This document shows positions 1-9,992 of a DNA stretch of 64,000 nucleotides, piece by piece (position 1 is the first letter of the stretch; each line of letters begins with the position of its first letter). A program made the translations under genes and the position numbers. The notes beneath the pieces were generated by a model. That model did not search any database and was not told the origin of the DNA. It saw nothing but the letters and a program-made list of their open reading frames with translations. The stretch is taken from the NCBI RefSeq assembly GCF_016924775.1, contig NZ_JAFFTD010000001.1, positions 111,001 to 175,000 on the forward strand, in the 5' to 3' direction. Source of the DNA: [Mycoplasma] gypis. GTDB taxonomy: Bacteria; Bacillota_I; Bacilli_A; Mycoplasmatales; Metamycoplasmataceae.

Positions 1-168
1 TTCTAAAAATTCAGCCAATTTAAAACCATATTCAGCGTAGTTAACGCTTTCAGTTCCATTAGAAGGACCTAAATCTTCAACTTGATATCCAAGTTTTTCA
101 AGATTAGATACTAATTTAGCTTTTAATTCATATCCTGCGTGATCAGATGAAATGGCAATTTTTTTCAT
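1..168 (-). CDS. rpiB: ribose-5-phosphate isomerase B, 3' part outside window
   Basis: The N-terminal 56 codons are visible, beginning [16 protein letters not shown], the classic RpiB/LacAB start with the SSDHAG active-site loop; the rest lies beyond the window edge. The enzyme interconverts ribose-5-phosphate and ribulose-5-phosphate in the cytoplasmic non-oxidative pentose pathway. A GGAG Shine-Dalgarno lies 6 nt before the ATG. tsaC ends 20 nt upstream on the same strand, so the two are probably co-transcribed. LacA/LacB galactose-6-phosphate isomerases share this fold, but the DLGPSNG stretch and context favour RpiB. Confidence 0.85.
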   Translation of the reverse strand, partial: MKKIAISSDHAGYELKAKLVSNLEKLGYQVEDLGPSNGTESVNYAEYGFKLAEFLE

Positions 169-188
169 AATACTCCTAAAATTTAATT

Positions 189-656
189 CTATTCTCTTAT
201 AATTTTACCACTATTTACATCAATAATTTTGCTTGCCTTTTGAGACATAGGACCAAAATCGTAAAATCTTTTTATTTGTGGAAAAATTTCTTTTGCTTCT
301 TTAATGCTTTTAGCTGTTTCATGATCTGAAATATTACAACTTGTTACGAAACAAGGTCCTTCTTTTTCAAGAAATTGTAATAATCCTTGTTGATTTGGCA
401 TTCTAAATCCTTGACCATTGACTATTAAAGATACAGCTCCAGGTCAGTATTTTTTTGCATATTCAATTGCTTTGTCATCTCAATTTGTAATTTCTTGAGC
501 CTGTTGCAAGCTTGAAACTAAAATAATAATTTTTTTGCTAATATCACGTTTTTTTAATTCATAAAGTAAGTGTAAACTATTACTTTTTATACTTGTTCCA
601 AGCCCTAAAACTGTATCAGTTGTACAGACAAAAACATCATCATATTTTGAACTCAT
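189..656 (-). CDS. tsaC: threonylcarbamoyl-AMP synthase (Sua5/YrdC/TsaC family)
   Basis: A 155-residue YrdC-fold protein; internal TGA codons read as Trp (WDDKA, YWPG). Visible family signatures are TTDTVLGLG near the N-terminus, the KKRD basic patch, [10 protein letters not shown] in the centre and [13 protein letters not shown] in the second half. TsaC makes L-threonylcarbamoyladenylate from Thr, bicarbonate and ATP, the first step of t6A37 tRNA modification. It is short for the family, with no C-terminal Sua5 domain. The start ATG at 654-656 precedes the TTD motif at the expected distance. tsaD, tsaB and tsaE lie 2.4 kb away, completing the pathway. Confidence 0.85.
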
Positions 657-695
657 AAATACAATTATAAACGTATATTTGGTAAAATTTTATAT

Positions 696-1526
696 ATGCC
701 AGAATTACCAGAAGTCAAAGTGGTTGTAAAATCACTAAAAAATCACATTTTAAATAAAGAAATTGAAAGAATTGATGTTTATAATCCAAAACTTATTAAA
801 GAAATTAGTTTTCAAGAATTTAAAAAAACTTTAGAAGATAAAAAAATCTTAGATATGTCCAACGTTGCAAAACATATTATTTTCTTTTTGAGTGATGACA
901 TTGTTTTAATTTCTCATCTTCGTATGGAAGGGAAATATCGTTTCTATACCCAACAACAAGAGCCCGATAAACATGCACATGTTATTTTTAATTTTAAAGA
1001 CAAAACCCAACTTCAATATGTTGACTCGCGTGCTTTTGGGACATTTCATGTACGTACAAAAGAAAATTATTTATCAATCAATCCACTACAAAAAGTTGCA
1101 CCGACACCTGATAAGGTTGATTTAAAACAAATGATGCAAAAAATTTCTAAATCTAGCGTTGCAATTAAAACAATTATTTTAAATCAAGAAATTGTGTCAG
1201 GAATAGGAAATATATACGCTGATGAAACACTTTTTGCTTCAAAGATCAACCCTGTTACACCAGCTAAAGATATTAGTTTAGACCAATTAAAAACACTTAT
1301 GAATAATGCTTATTTAATTATGAAAAAAAGCGAAGAATTAGGTGGTTCAACAATTAACTCTTATGAATCACTAAATAAACAAGAAGGACAATTTCAAAAC
1401 TTTTTAAAGGTTCATACTCGTGTTGGAAAACCTTGTAGCGAATGTCGTGTGTTAATTAAAAAGACAAAAGTAAATGGAAGAGGTACATATTATTGTCCAA
1501 AATGTCAAGGGGAAATCCATGATTAG
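696..1526 (+). CDS. mutM: formamidopyrimidine-DNA glycosylase (Fpg/MutM)
   Basis: 276 residues, the usual length. The chain begins MPELPEV, so after Met removal the catalytic Pro and Glu are at residues 2 and 3; a conserved Lys lies near residue 59 (NVAKH). A C-terminal zinc finger uses Cys247, 250, 267 and 270 and carries the GRGT loop (Arg262) that contacts flipped 8-oxoguanine. The enzyme excises 8-oxoG and Fapy lesions and nicks the strand. The start is fixed by the need for Pro2. The last 8 nt overlap the smr gene, indicating translational coupling. Confidence 0.95.
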   Translation: MPELPEVKVVVKSLKNHILNKEIERIDVYNPKLIKEISFQEFKKTLEDKKILDMSNVAKHIIFFLSDDIVLISHLRMEGKYRFYTQQQEPDKHAHVIFNFKDKTQLQYVDSRAFGTFHVRTKENYLSINPLQKVAPTPDKVDLKQMMQKISKSSVAIKTIILNQEIVSGIGNIYADETLFASKINPVTPAKDISLDQLKTLMNNAYLIMKKSEELGGSTINSYESLNKQEGQFQNFLKVHTRVGKPCSECRVLIKKTKVNGRGTYYCPKCQGEIHD

Positions 1527-1743
1527 AAGAGTGGATTTACATGGTCTTGATGTTCAAAAAGCAACCGCAGTTATTTTAAATGCATTATATGCTTTTGAAA
1601 ACAGCTATGACACAAGGATGATTATTGTTACTGGTAAAGGTACTGGAAGCCTAGCGAATTTAGTAGAAGAAATTCTTGATCAAGAACGATTTGATTGAGA
1701 ATATGAAAATTCGCAGCACTCTGCATTTATAATTTATAAATAA
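1519..1743 (+). CDS. small Smr-domain protein
   Basis: 74 residues, essentially a bare Smr domain: VDLHGLDVQKA at residues 5-15 carries the DLHG signature, and GKGTGSLA the HGKG-like loop (His replaced by Thr-Gly context, VTGKGTG). The TGA codon at 1696-1698 is Trp. The start overlaps the mutM stop by 8 nt. Smr domains are nucleic-acid nicking or ribosome-rescue nucleases in other bacteria (MutS2 C-terminus, SmrB). Here the domain stands alone beside a base-excision glycosylase, so DNA or RNA substrate cannot be decided. Confidence 0.75.
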
Positions 1744-1754
1744 AAGGAGAAAAA

Positions 1755-2678
1755 ATGTTGGTATCACAAATTGTTGGAACAGTATTTGGTGTTTCCCTAT
1801 TTATTATAGTTTTATGCTTATTAATTAGTTCTATCAAAATTGTCCCAGAAACAAACTTTTGAGTTGTACAACGTTTGGGTAAGTATCACAAAACTTTAAA
1901 TAAAGGAGTTAACTTTATTGTTCCTATTATTGATAAAGTTGTTGTTAAAGAAAATTTAAAAGAAAAAGTTTTAGATTTTCCAGCTCAATCAGTAATTACC
2001 AAAGATAATGCAACAATTCGTGTTGATACTGTTGTATACTTAAAAATCTTTGATCCAAAACTATATTCATATGGAGCTGAAACTCCATTAAAAGCAATTG
2101 AAAATTTAGTTGCGACAACACTAAGAAATTTAATTGGAGAATTAGAACTTGATCAATCGCTTACTTCTCGTGAAGTCATTAATTCAAAATTAACTAAAGT
2201 TTTAGATGAAGCTAGTGATCCGTGAGGAATTCGCGTAAATCGTGTTGAAATCCAAAACATTATTCCACCAAAAGAAGTTGAACAAGCAATGATTCGTCAA
2301 ATGCAAGCAGAACGTGAAAAAAGAGCAAGAATTCTAGAAGCCGAAGGAATTAAACAATCCTTAATTTTGAATGCTCAAGGTAATAAAGAATCAACAATTT
2401 TAAACGCTGAAGCTGTTAAAGAAAGAATGATTTTACAAGCCCAGGCAGAAAAAGAAAAATCGATTCTAGAAGCCGAAGGAAAAAGAAGAGCTATTGAACT
2501 TTTAAATGAAGCCAATATTAATGATAAAATTCTGCAATATAAAGCTCTTGATGAAATTAAAACACTTGCTAATGGTACTGCAACAAAAATTATCATCCCG
2601 CCAAATTTAAAAGACGTCGCATCAACAATGGCAGTGGCAAAAGAAGTGCTTTTTGAAGATAAAAACAACGAAAAATAA
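1755..2678 (+). CDS. SPFH/Band 7 (stomatin-like) membrane protein
   Basis: 307 residues. One N-terminal membrane segment (about residues 5-27, FGVSLFIIVLCLLIS) is followed by the SPFH domain (WVVQRLGKYHKTLNKGVNF ... VDTVVYLKIFDPKLYSYG ... WGIRVNRVEIQNI) and a charged heptad-like region rich in repeated ILEAEG, ILNAE and ILQAQ units (about 180-260) that predicts a long coiled coil. This is the paraslipin/QmcA layout. Such proteins form ring oligomers in membranes and often tether proteases. A strong AAAGGAG lies 8 nt upstream, and a strong terminator follows. Confidence 0.85.
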
Positions 2679-2680
2679 AA

Positions 2681-2711
2681 ATCAACCCAAAGGGGTTGGT
2701 TTTTTGTTTTT
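2681..2711 (+). terminator. intrinsic terminator after the Band-7 gene
   Basis: Stem 2681-2688 pairs with 2693-2700 around an AAAG loop and is followed by a T run broken by one G. It begins 3 nt after the stop codon. Confidence 0.85.
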
Positions 2712-2715
2712 ATCC

Positions 2716-3040
2716 AAAAGCACAAAAGTTTAATAATATAAATTTATATTAGAAGTTTTAGTGCAATATAAGTGCGGTTTTAACAAACCACAGAAAAAAG
2801 GAAAACATTAAAATAAAAAAGAGTTTCATAGACACTAAACGAAAAAATATTCATGACAATAAATTCATTCTTACTTTAGTGTAAATATTTTTTTAAAGTC
2901 AGCAGAAACAAATAAATAAATTAAAAGTATTTTGGGTTTAAGTCTTTTATTTAATGTTTTAAAACGTTATAAAAAGCATATTACTTTAAAAAATAAAGAA
3001 TGATAGAACGTCGCAACACTTAGCCATTGCGTTTTTGCAT
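2716..3040. other. 325-nt intergenic stretch without a gene
   Basis: No ORF with a credible ribosome site is seen on either strand. It contains an interlocked pair of inverted repeats: ACACTAAA at 2832-2839 pairs with TTTAGTGT at 2875-2882, while the A-rich run at 2842-2851 can pair with AATATTTTTT just after it. It lies between two convergent units, so it is not a promoter region for either. It may be a small RNA or decayed sequence; no known RNA family was recognised. Confidence 0.4.
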
Positions 3041-3068
3041 AAAAAATGCTTACAAATTTTGTAAGCAT
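3040..3068 (-). terminator. intrinsic terminator of the tsaD operon
   Basis: On the minus strand ATGCTTAC (3068-3061) pairs with GTAAGCAT (3053-3046) around a 7-nt loop, followed by six T residues. It sits directly after the tsaD stop. Confidence 0.85.
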
Positions 3069-3073
3069 CCATA

Positions 3074-4033
3074 TTAGTATTTATTTTTTAGCACCGCTTT
3101 AAAAGAATCAGAGTAAAGAATTTTTGCAGCTTGAGCAATCATTGCAGCATTATCAGTTGCGAATTGCTTTTCGGGAATTAAAGCATTTTCATGTAAGGAA
3201 AGAAACATTTCTCTTATACCATTATTTGCACTTACTCCACCAGCAAGAATAATTGATTTAGGATTATACTCATTAATTGCCATTTCCATTTTTTCTTTTA
3301 AGTAGTTTATAACAGTGTTTTGAAAGTTTGTTGCAATTTCTTCAACAGGAATTTCTTGGCGACGGTTAATGTAATTATTAATTTTATTAATTACTTGAGT
3401 TTTTAAACCGCTTAAAGAAAAATCGTATTTATTTTCAGTAACTGGAAATGAAAAATGTTCATGGTATTTAGCTTTATTGGCACAAGCAATTTTATCAATT
3501 TCTGGACCACCTGGATAATTTAAACCAAGTTTTCTTCCTACCTTGTCATAACATTCGCCGACAGCATCATCAAGTGTTTGACCAATGATTTGAACGTCGA
3601 CTTCGTTTTTTGCATATATTATTTGTGTGTGACCACCAGAAACAATTAAACCAATTGTTGGGAATAATGGTTTTTTATTGATTGTTGCTGAGTAAAAGTG
3701 ACCTGTTAGGTGATTTATTGGTACAATTGGTTTATTTAAAGCAATCGCTAAACCGTGTGCTGCGATATAGCCTACTTGTAAAGCTCCAACAAGACCAGGC
3801 AAGGCTGTGTAAGCAATTAAATCAATCTTGTTTAAATCATAGTGTTTTTTGACTTCTTCAATGACTTTATAAATATTTTCAACGTGTAAACGTGAAGCAA
3901 TTTCAGGAACAGTCCCACCATATTGTTTATGGATTGAAATCTGACTAATTGTGTAATTAATAATTACTTTATTATTTTCAAGAATCGCAATAGAAGTGTC
4001 ATCATGACTGGTTTCGATACCTAAAATAGTCAT
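3074..4033 (-). CDS. tsaD: tRNA N6-adenosine threonylcarbamoyltransferase TsaD
   Basis: 319 residues of the Kae1/Gcp family. It begins with the ASKHA phosphate loop (GIETSHDDTSIAI), has the metal-binding HLTGHFYSA motif near 105-113, SGGHTQI and a C-terminal AGGVSANNGIRE nucleotide loop and DNAAMIA. TsaD transfers the threonylcarbamoyl group to A37 of ANN-decoding tRNAs, working with TsaB and TsaE. Its ATG overlaps the tsaB stop by 1 nt (TAATG), so translation is coupled. Last gene of the operon. Confidence 0.97.
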   Translation of the reverse strand: MTILGIETSHDDTSIAILENNKVIINYTISQISIHKQYGGTVPEIASRLHVENIYKVIEEVKKHYDLNKIDLIAYTALPGLVGALQVGYIAAHGLAIALNKPIVPINHLTGHFYSATINKKPLFPTIGLIVSGGHTQIIYAKNEVDVQIIGQTLDDAVGECYDKVGRKLGLNYPGGPEIDKIACANKAKYHEHFSFPVTENKYDFSLSGLKTQVINKINNYINRRQEIPVEEIATNFQNTVINYLKEKMEMAINEYNPKSIILAGGVSANNGIREMFLSLHENALIPEKQFATDNAAMIAQAAKILYSDSFKAVLKNKY

Positions 4034-4569
4034 TATTTACCTCCTATTTGTGGTTCGTGGAAATAAAGAACATCAATTTTTTCGATGTTACTTTCAAAAG
4101 TAAAACATTGAGTATATTTAGAAAAATTATAAATTATTTCTTCATAGTCTATTTTATCTTCTTCAATTCCTTTAATTAATTCCATGTCAACATCATTTGC
4201 ATTAATAAAGATTTTGTAACTACTGAATTTATTAGCTTTGATAATGACAGGATTTTTATTAGTTTGTTTTTGCAAAAGCTTATAAGAAGTTGTAGTGTAA
4301 ATCTTGGTATTTAATATTTGTGCAATTGTCTTTGCAAAAACAACGGCTATTCTTGAACCAGTAAAAGACCCGGGACCACGATTTATTCATAGTGATTCAA
4401 TTTCATTCATGCTTAGATTGTATTTTTTAAGTAAATCTTTAATAGCAAATGGAGTGTCATCAACTTTTTTTGTTAGTGATTTGATAATTTTATAATCAAG
4501 TAGTTGATTTTCTTTATCCAGTAAAGCAACAACAAAATCATCTAAACACATATCAATATAAAATTTCAT
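4033..4569 (-). CDS. tsaB: TsaB, partner subunit of TsaD
   Basis: 178 residues after reading TGA as Trp at the 'SLW' position. N-terminal ASKHA start MKFYIDMCLDDFVVALLD and the diagnostic GPGSFTGSRIA loop near 65-75 identify TsaB. The C-terminal half is poorly conserved, as is usual in mollicutes. TsaB is a catalytically inactive paralogue that dimerises with TsaD. It overlaps tsaE and tsaD by 1 nt on each side (TAATG junctions). Confidence 0.9.
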
Positions 4570-4955
4570 TATTCTTTAACCTCAATTTCAAAAACGTGTT
4601 TGTCATTATCTAAATAAGCATTTAAAATCACATAACAACTAAAGGGGTGGGAAATGTTTTGTGATCATTCAATAACAACTAAATTATCTTCAAAAAAATC
4701 TTCATAAGCGGTCAAATCACCTTTTAACTTGTAGGCATCAATATGAACTAAACCGTCATAAATTAAAATTGTGTTAAATGTTGGTGAAACAATATTGTCG
4801 CGAATTCCTAGCTCTTTTGCAATTGCTTTAGTTAGGGTTGTTTTGCCGGCCCCTAATTCACCGTCCATTAAAATAGCTTCAACATTAAGATTAACTAAAA
4901 ACTTTGCTAATTCTTCAAGCGATTGATTATGGTTAAAAGTAAAAGTTTTTTGCAT
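4569..4955 (-). CDS. tsaE: TsaE, ATPase of the t6A complex
   Basis: 128 residues. Walker A is GELGAGKTTLT (about 37-47), followed by SPTFN and the HIDAYKL motif typical of TsaE, then VIEWSQ. TsaE binds the TsaB-TsaD interface and its ATP hydrolysis resets the complex. The stop overlaps the tsaB ATG. The TGA in IEWS is Trp. Confidence 0.93.
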
Positions 4956-4956
4956 T

Positions 4957-5601
4957 TTATTTTAATAAGTCCGCAATGGTTTCTTGAGAAAAGTTTTTAA
5001 CAAGATAAGAACCAACAACAGCTAAATTACATCCGTGTTCAAAAACATTTTTAATGTTAAAATCTTTGATTCCACCATCCATTTGAATGATAGTATCAAG
5101 ATTATTATCTTTAATATATTGGGCGATTTCTTGAGTTTTTTGCAATGTTGATTCAATAAAAGATTGTCCACCGAAACCAGGTTCAACACTCATAACTAAG
5201 ATTAGTTTAAAGTGTTTAATGATATCTTTAATTTGGCTTACATCAGTACCTGGTTTAATTGCTAAACCTAATTTTTTTGTTGATGAATATTTGGTAATAA
5301 TTGCTTCTAATCTTTGTTTTGACACAGCTTCATAGTGAAATGTAACAATGTTTGCAAATTTTAAAAATTTTTCAAGGTTAGTTTCCACATCCTCAACCAT
5401 TAAGTGAATATCCATAGTGTGAGGTTTGGTATTTTGATATATTTTTTCAATTGTTTCATAACTTAAAGCAGTGTTAGGAACAAATTTGTTGTCCATAACA
5501 TCATAGTGAACATTTGTAACATTTCAATCAATTAATTGGTTTACATATTCAACATAATTATCTTTATTAACATCTAGAATTGAAGGTGCGATTTTTTTCA
5601 T
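4957..5601 (-). CDS. rpe: ribulose-phosphate 3-epimerase
   Basis: 214 residues of TIM-barrel epimerase. Signature residues are present: SILDVN at the N-terminus, HYDVMDNKFVPN, MDIHLMVED, VTFHYEA, SVEPGFGGQSFI and QMDGGI. It converts ribulose-5-phosphate to xylulose-5-phosphate in the pentose pathway. The start at 5599-5601 (MKKIAPSILDV) is preferred to the internal Met at 5496 because the conserved PSILD strand needs it. It overlaps the rsgA stop by 1 nt; the pairing with rsgA is common in Firmicutes. Confidence 0.95.
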
Positions 5602-6443
5602 TATTTATTTTCCTTTGCTTGATTTAAAAAGTTTAAGTAATTTTCGTAGCGTTCTTTCTTGATAATTCCCTGTTCAACAAGTCTTTTTATTTCACAATCT
5701 TTAACGCTTTCGTGATTGTGAAAACAAGATCTGAATTTACATTTAACAGCATTTTCACGGAAAGTTTTAAAAGCAATTGGCATATCCTCATAAGTGATAT
5801 CAAACTCAATTGAAGAAAAACCAGGTGTGTCAATAATTTCACCACCATTAAAATTTATTAAACTTACTTCACGGGTGGTATGTTTTCCACGGTTTAAAGC
5901 TTTTGAAATTGCCTGAGTTTCAAAATTTGTTTTAGCAAGGTGATTGATTAAAGTTGTTTTACCCACACCAGTTTGACCAACAAAAAAGCTGGTTTTATCT
6001 TTAAAAATATTTTCAAGACCTTCGAAAGAAATTGGTTGTGAGTAGTCAATTTCAAAAACAGTATAACCTTGTTTTTTGTAGAAATGGATTTTTGAATCAT
6101 TAGTCAGATCTTTTTTTGTCAAAACAATAACAGGCTCCACCGATTTGGCTTCAATTATCATTAAAAATTTATCAATTAATGAGTAAGAAAACTCAGGTTC
6201 AACCAGTGACATAACAACAATTGCTTGATCAACATTTGCGATTTTTGGTCGAATAAAAAGATTTTTTCTTTCATAAATTTTGTGAATTAAACCATCAGGA
6301 ATGAAATCTACTCAATCTCCAACAGTGGGTTTAATATCTAAAAGTCTTAATTTTCCACTTCCCCTAGTTCTATAAACGGTCCCATCTTTAGTTTTAATGT
6401 CGTAAAAACCAGCAAGCGATTTAATAATTTTTCCGTATAACAT
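5601..6443 (-). CDS. rsgA: ribosome small-subunit GTPase A (RsgA/YjeQ)
   Basis: 280 residues: N-terminal OB fold (about 1-70, GKIIKSLAGFYDIKT), circularly permuted GTPase with G4 LTKKD first, then G1 GQTGVGKTTLIN and G3 DTPGFSS, and a C-terminal zinc knuckle (Cys-x4-Cys-x-His-x5-Cys in KCKFRSCFHNHESVKDCE). RsgA proofreads late 30S assembly. The start was extended to the OB fold across a TGA Trp codon. It overlaps the kinase stop by 1 nt. Confidence 0.95.
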
Positions 6444-7426
6444 TATTTTTTTCCACTTACTTCAATAATTAGCATAATTAAAGCTGTAACAAGGATAATG
6501 GCGCTAACACTAATAATGGCGATTCAAAATTTCTTACTGTTTATTTTTGAAATTTTTGAACCTTTATTTTTTTTGTTGTAATCTACTGGTTTTTCAAAGA
6601 CTTTTTCCGGGTTAAGACAAGTTGAAAGATCTTGATAAAGAGCATATGCATCTTCATAACGATCTGTGGGGTTTTTTGCACAACATTTATTGATAATATT
6701 TTGCACACTTTGTGGAACAGTAACATTTATTCTTGTTAATTTAGGAATTTCGTCATTTGAATGACTTAGAAGTTGAGCTTTTACTCCTCCACTAAAAGGG
6801 CTTGTACCTTCGAGCATTTCATAAAGCAAGATTCCAAAAGAATAAATATCACTTTGAGCTGAAGGTCCAGCAGTTTTATTAATTAATTCTGGGGCAATAT
6901 ATTCAGGGGTGCCAATAACTTTACCAGTTTGAGTATAACGAGGAGTAACTTCATCTAGGGCAATACCAAAATCAATAATTTTGATATTTGAATTATCTGA
7001 AACAATAATGTTTGAACTTTTTAAATCACGATGAACAATTCCGGCACGATGAATATCAACAAGACCTTGCACAATCATTTTTGCAAAATTAATTGCTAAT
7101 TCAGTTTGTAAGTAACCATTTTTTTTAATCATGCGTTTTAGAACGCTACCTTGAACATATTCCATTGCAATTCAACGTTCATCTTCTTCAAATTCGGCTT
7201 CATAGTATTTGACAACATACTGTGAATTGATTGAACGCATTGCCTTTACTTCATTTCGAAAACGTAATTTTTCAACCTCAGTACAACCAGTTTTAATGAT
7301 TTTAATTGCAACATCTTTATCGTCACTTAAACGTTTACAGTGGTGCACCGAACCCATTCCACCATCACCTAATTTCGCAATAATGCGATATTTTTTATTT
7401 AATTTTTCAAGTGATTGATTTTCCAT
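6443..7426 (-). CDS. PknB-type Ser/Thr protein kinase, membrane anchored
   Basis: 327 residues. Complete Hanks kinase core: glycine loop GDGGMG at 20-25, Lys42, HRDLKSSN at 132-139 with catalytic Asp134, DFG at 152-154, APE at 178-180. A lysine-rich juxtamembrane stretch precedes one membrane helix at about 301-321 that ends the chain, so the catalytic domain is cytoplasmic. There are no extracellular PASTA repeats, as expected without a cell wall. Overlaps of 1 nt with rsgA and the phosphatase gene make a kinase/phosphatase pair as in the Bacillus prkC-prpC-rsgA order. Confidence 0.95.
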
Positions 7427-8178
7427 TATTCAATCTCCATAATTAAACAAGTTAGATTGTCATTTGATTTATTAATCATTGCATAATCAATTAAATGATC
7501 ACATTTTTGTTCAAGGTTGTAGTTGGAGTTTTGTAATATTTGCTCAAAAGCAGGTTTAGAAATGAAATCATGAATTCCATCGGTTGTTAAGATAAACATG
7601 CGTGGGTTTGAGTCTTTATGAATTAAAAAGATATCAGCATTTTTTGATTTATTTGGTCCTAAAGCTGATGTAAGTCGATCTCAACCTTTTGCTTTTTTTG
7701 CTTCTTCTGGTTTTCAGCTTTCAACATCAATTAAGTAATTTAGAATATTTTGATCTTTTGTTACTTGATGTAAAAAACCATTGTAAAGATATGTTCTTGA
7801 ATCGCCGATATTAAAAATATATGTGCTTTTAGTTTTTTCAAAATATAAGAACATTGTAAGAGTTGTTCCCATGTCAGAATTAGTTGCATTTTCTTCAACT
7901 AAAGCACGCATTTTTTGATCAACAATTGTCAGTCCTTTATAAAATCATTTTTGAATTGCATTTTTGTTTTGATCACTAATCAATGAAAAGTCAGTTTCTT
8001 CAAAATATTTTTTGAATTCTGTTACTGCTGTTTTAGAAGCAAGAAGACCGTTGTAATGTCCTCCCATTCCATCGCATAAAATTCCCAGTGCAACATTGTT
8101 TTTATAAGCATAAGAAACAAAATCTTGATTTTCAGAACGAACTAAACCGATATCACTTTTTGCTGCAAATTTAAGCAT
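7426..8178 (-). CDS. PP2C-family Ser/Thr phosphatase (PrpC-like)
   Basis: 250 residues. PPM metal-binding motifs are present in order: RSENQD (14-19), CDGMGGH (35-41), GDSRTYLY, TTDGIHD and SNDNLTCLI. It reverses phosphorylation by the adjacent kinase using Mn or Mg ions. Two internal TGA codons are Trp. The stop overlaps the kinase ATG; the start lies 2 nt from the gmk stop, consistent with one transcript. Confidence 0.95.
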
Positions 8179-8180
8179 AA

Positions 8181-8777
8181 TTAAAGATTGAATTCCTTTT
8201 CAATTATTCCTTTAACTTGTTGGTATGTTCCTTCAACACTATCATTTGTTACAACATAATCAAATACTGTTGAGTAACGAATTTCTTCAAAAGCTTTTTC
8301 CATTCTTTTTTTAATTGTTTCTTCTGTTTCTGAACCACGTTCAATAATACGACGTTTAAGTTCTTCAAATGAAGGTGGTAAAACAAAGATTGATACAATT
8401 TTATTTTCCAGTCCTAATTTTTTATATTGTTCAAGAATTTGAAGTGCTCCGTTTGTTTCAATTTCTAGGAAGGGAATATAACCTTCTGAAGAAATTCTTT
8501 TTAAATCACTAAAAAGAGTTCCGTAGTAATTGTCGAAGTGTTGTGATCATTCCAATAGATCACCATTAGCAATATGTTTTTCAAATTCTTCTTTTGAAAT
8601 AAAGTAGTAGTGAACGCCTTCTTCTTCGCCTACTCTTGGCTTTCTTGTAGTTGCTGATACAGAAAGTTTTAGTTTTAAAGCAACATCTTTAAAAAGTTGT
8701 TTTTCAATAGTACCTTTTCCTACTCCTGAAGGACCAGTGAAAATGATAATTTTTTTGTTAAATACTGTTTCTTGCAT
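8181..8777 (-). CDS. gmk: guanylate kinase
   Basis: 198 residues. P-loop GPSGVGKGT at 15-23, GMP-binding SVSATTRKPRVGE and VHYYFIS, then EWSQHFDNYYGT with Trp from TGA. It phosphorylates GMP to GDP in the salvage pathway. An AAAGGGG ribosome site lies 7 nt upstream of the ATG. It heads the minus-strand operon that runs down to tsaD. Confidence 0.96.
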
Positions 8778-8816
8778 TATTACCCCTTTTATTATTTAAA
8801 ATTATATTTTAAATTT

Positions 8817-9368
8817 CTATTTTTTAAAGACAGGAATTAAAAAAAAGATATATGAAATCCCATATTTTTTGGTTTTAACAATTTCGTAATTATTGCCACA
8901 ATTAAAAGTTTCATTATCGGTTTCTACAATAATCATTGTATCTTGATTAATTCAGTCATTTTGAAAAAGAAGTTGCAGTGATTTTGTATATAAATCACTC
9001 ATTTTATAAGGCGGATCAACAAAGACGAAATCAAAAGTTTTTGTAGCTTTATTTGTTAAAAATTTGATTGCGTCTTTATTGTGTATTTCGATGTCTTCAG
9101 CACTGAATTTTGCCTTGTTTTGTTTAATGGTTTTAAAAGCTAAAAAGTTTTTTTCAACAATAGTTGCAGACTTGATTCCGCGACTAATTGCTTCAAAACA
9201 AAAAGCCCCTGAGCCCCCAAATAAATCAAGAAATGTTTTACCTTCAATGTCAAATTGAAGAGAAGAAAAAATTGCTTCACGCAATTTTTCGCTTGATGCA
9301 CGAGTAATTTCTTTAGGAGGTTGTTCTAAACGAGTGTTTTTATATTTTCCTGCGACGATTCTTAACAT
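8817..9368 (-). CDS. rsmD: 16S rRNA (guanine966-N2)-methyltransferase RsmD
   Basis: 183 residues. Rossmann SAM motif FLDLFGGSGAFCFEA near 45-59 and catalytic DPPY (VFVDPPYK) identify the RsmD family; the N-terminus LRIVAGKYKNTRL is also typical. It methylates G966 of 16S rRNA. The last 45 residues (after a TGA Trp codon) end ...FKK. It is divergent from def and sits 36 nt from gmk; whether it shares the gmk transcript is unclear. Confidence 0.9.
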
Positions 9369-9415
9369 TTCTAATAATTATAACAAACTGCAAAAAAATG
9401 CTATTTATGTAATGG

Positions 9416-9421
9416 TATAAT
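9416..9421 (+). promoter_or_regulatory. -10 box of def, probable near-leaderless start
   Basis: A perfect TATAAT ends 7 nt before the def ATG, so transcription should begin at or within a base or two of the start codon. No Shine-Dalgarno is visible. Confidence 0.5.
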
Positions 9422-9428
9422 AATTATT

Positions 9429-9980
9429 ATGTTTGATGTTAAATTAGTAAAATTACCGAATAAAGTTTTAAGACAAAAATCACAAGATGTACCATTACCA
9501 CTAACAGAAGAAGATGATTTATTAATTCAGAAAATGATTTATCACATTGACGACTCACAAAAAGAAGGTTCAAAATTTAGAGCAGGAGTTGGAGTCGCTG
9601 CAGTGCAATATGGGATTTTAAAAAATATTTTCTATATCATGATTCAAGATGAAGATGGTGAATATATTTTTCGAGATGCACTAGTAAATCCAGTGATGAT
9701 TGGTCATTCTGAATATAAACAGTCACTTGCAGAAGGTGAAGGGTGTTTAAGCGTATCCGAATCTTGACCAAAACAAGAAGGATATGTTCCAAGGTATAAA
9801 CGTGTAAAAGTTAAAGCTTATTCATATTTTGAAAAAAAAGAAAAAATTTACGACGTAAGTGGTTATGTTGCTATTGTTATGCAACATGAATATGACCACT
9901 TGCAAGGAAAATTATTTTTAGATAGAATAAATCAAAAAAATCCTTGAAAAGATGATCCAAAAATGGATTTATTAGGATAA
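9429..9980 (+). CDS. def: peptide deformylase
   Basis: 183 residues with the three PDF motifs: GVGVAAVQ at 53-60, EGCLS at 104-108 (Cys ligand) and HEYDH at 153-157 (two His ligands and catalytic Glu). It removes the formyl group from nascent N-termini. TGA is Trp at two places. No ribosome site precedes the ATG, which lies just after a TATAAT box. The next gene begins 12 nt downstream. Confidence 0.96.
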
Positions 9981-9992
9981 AAGAAGGCAAAA

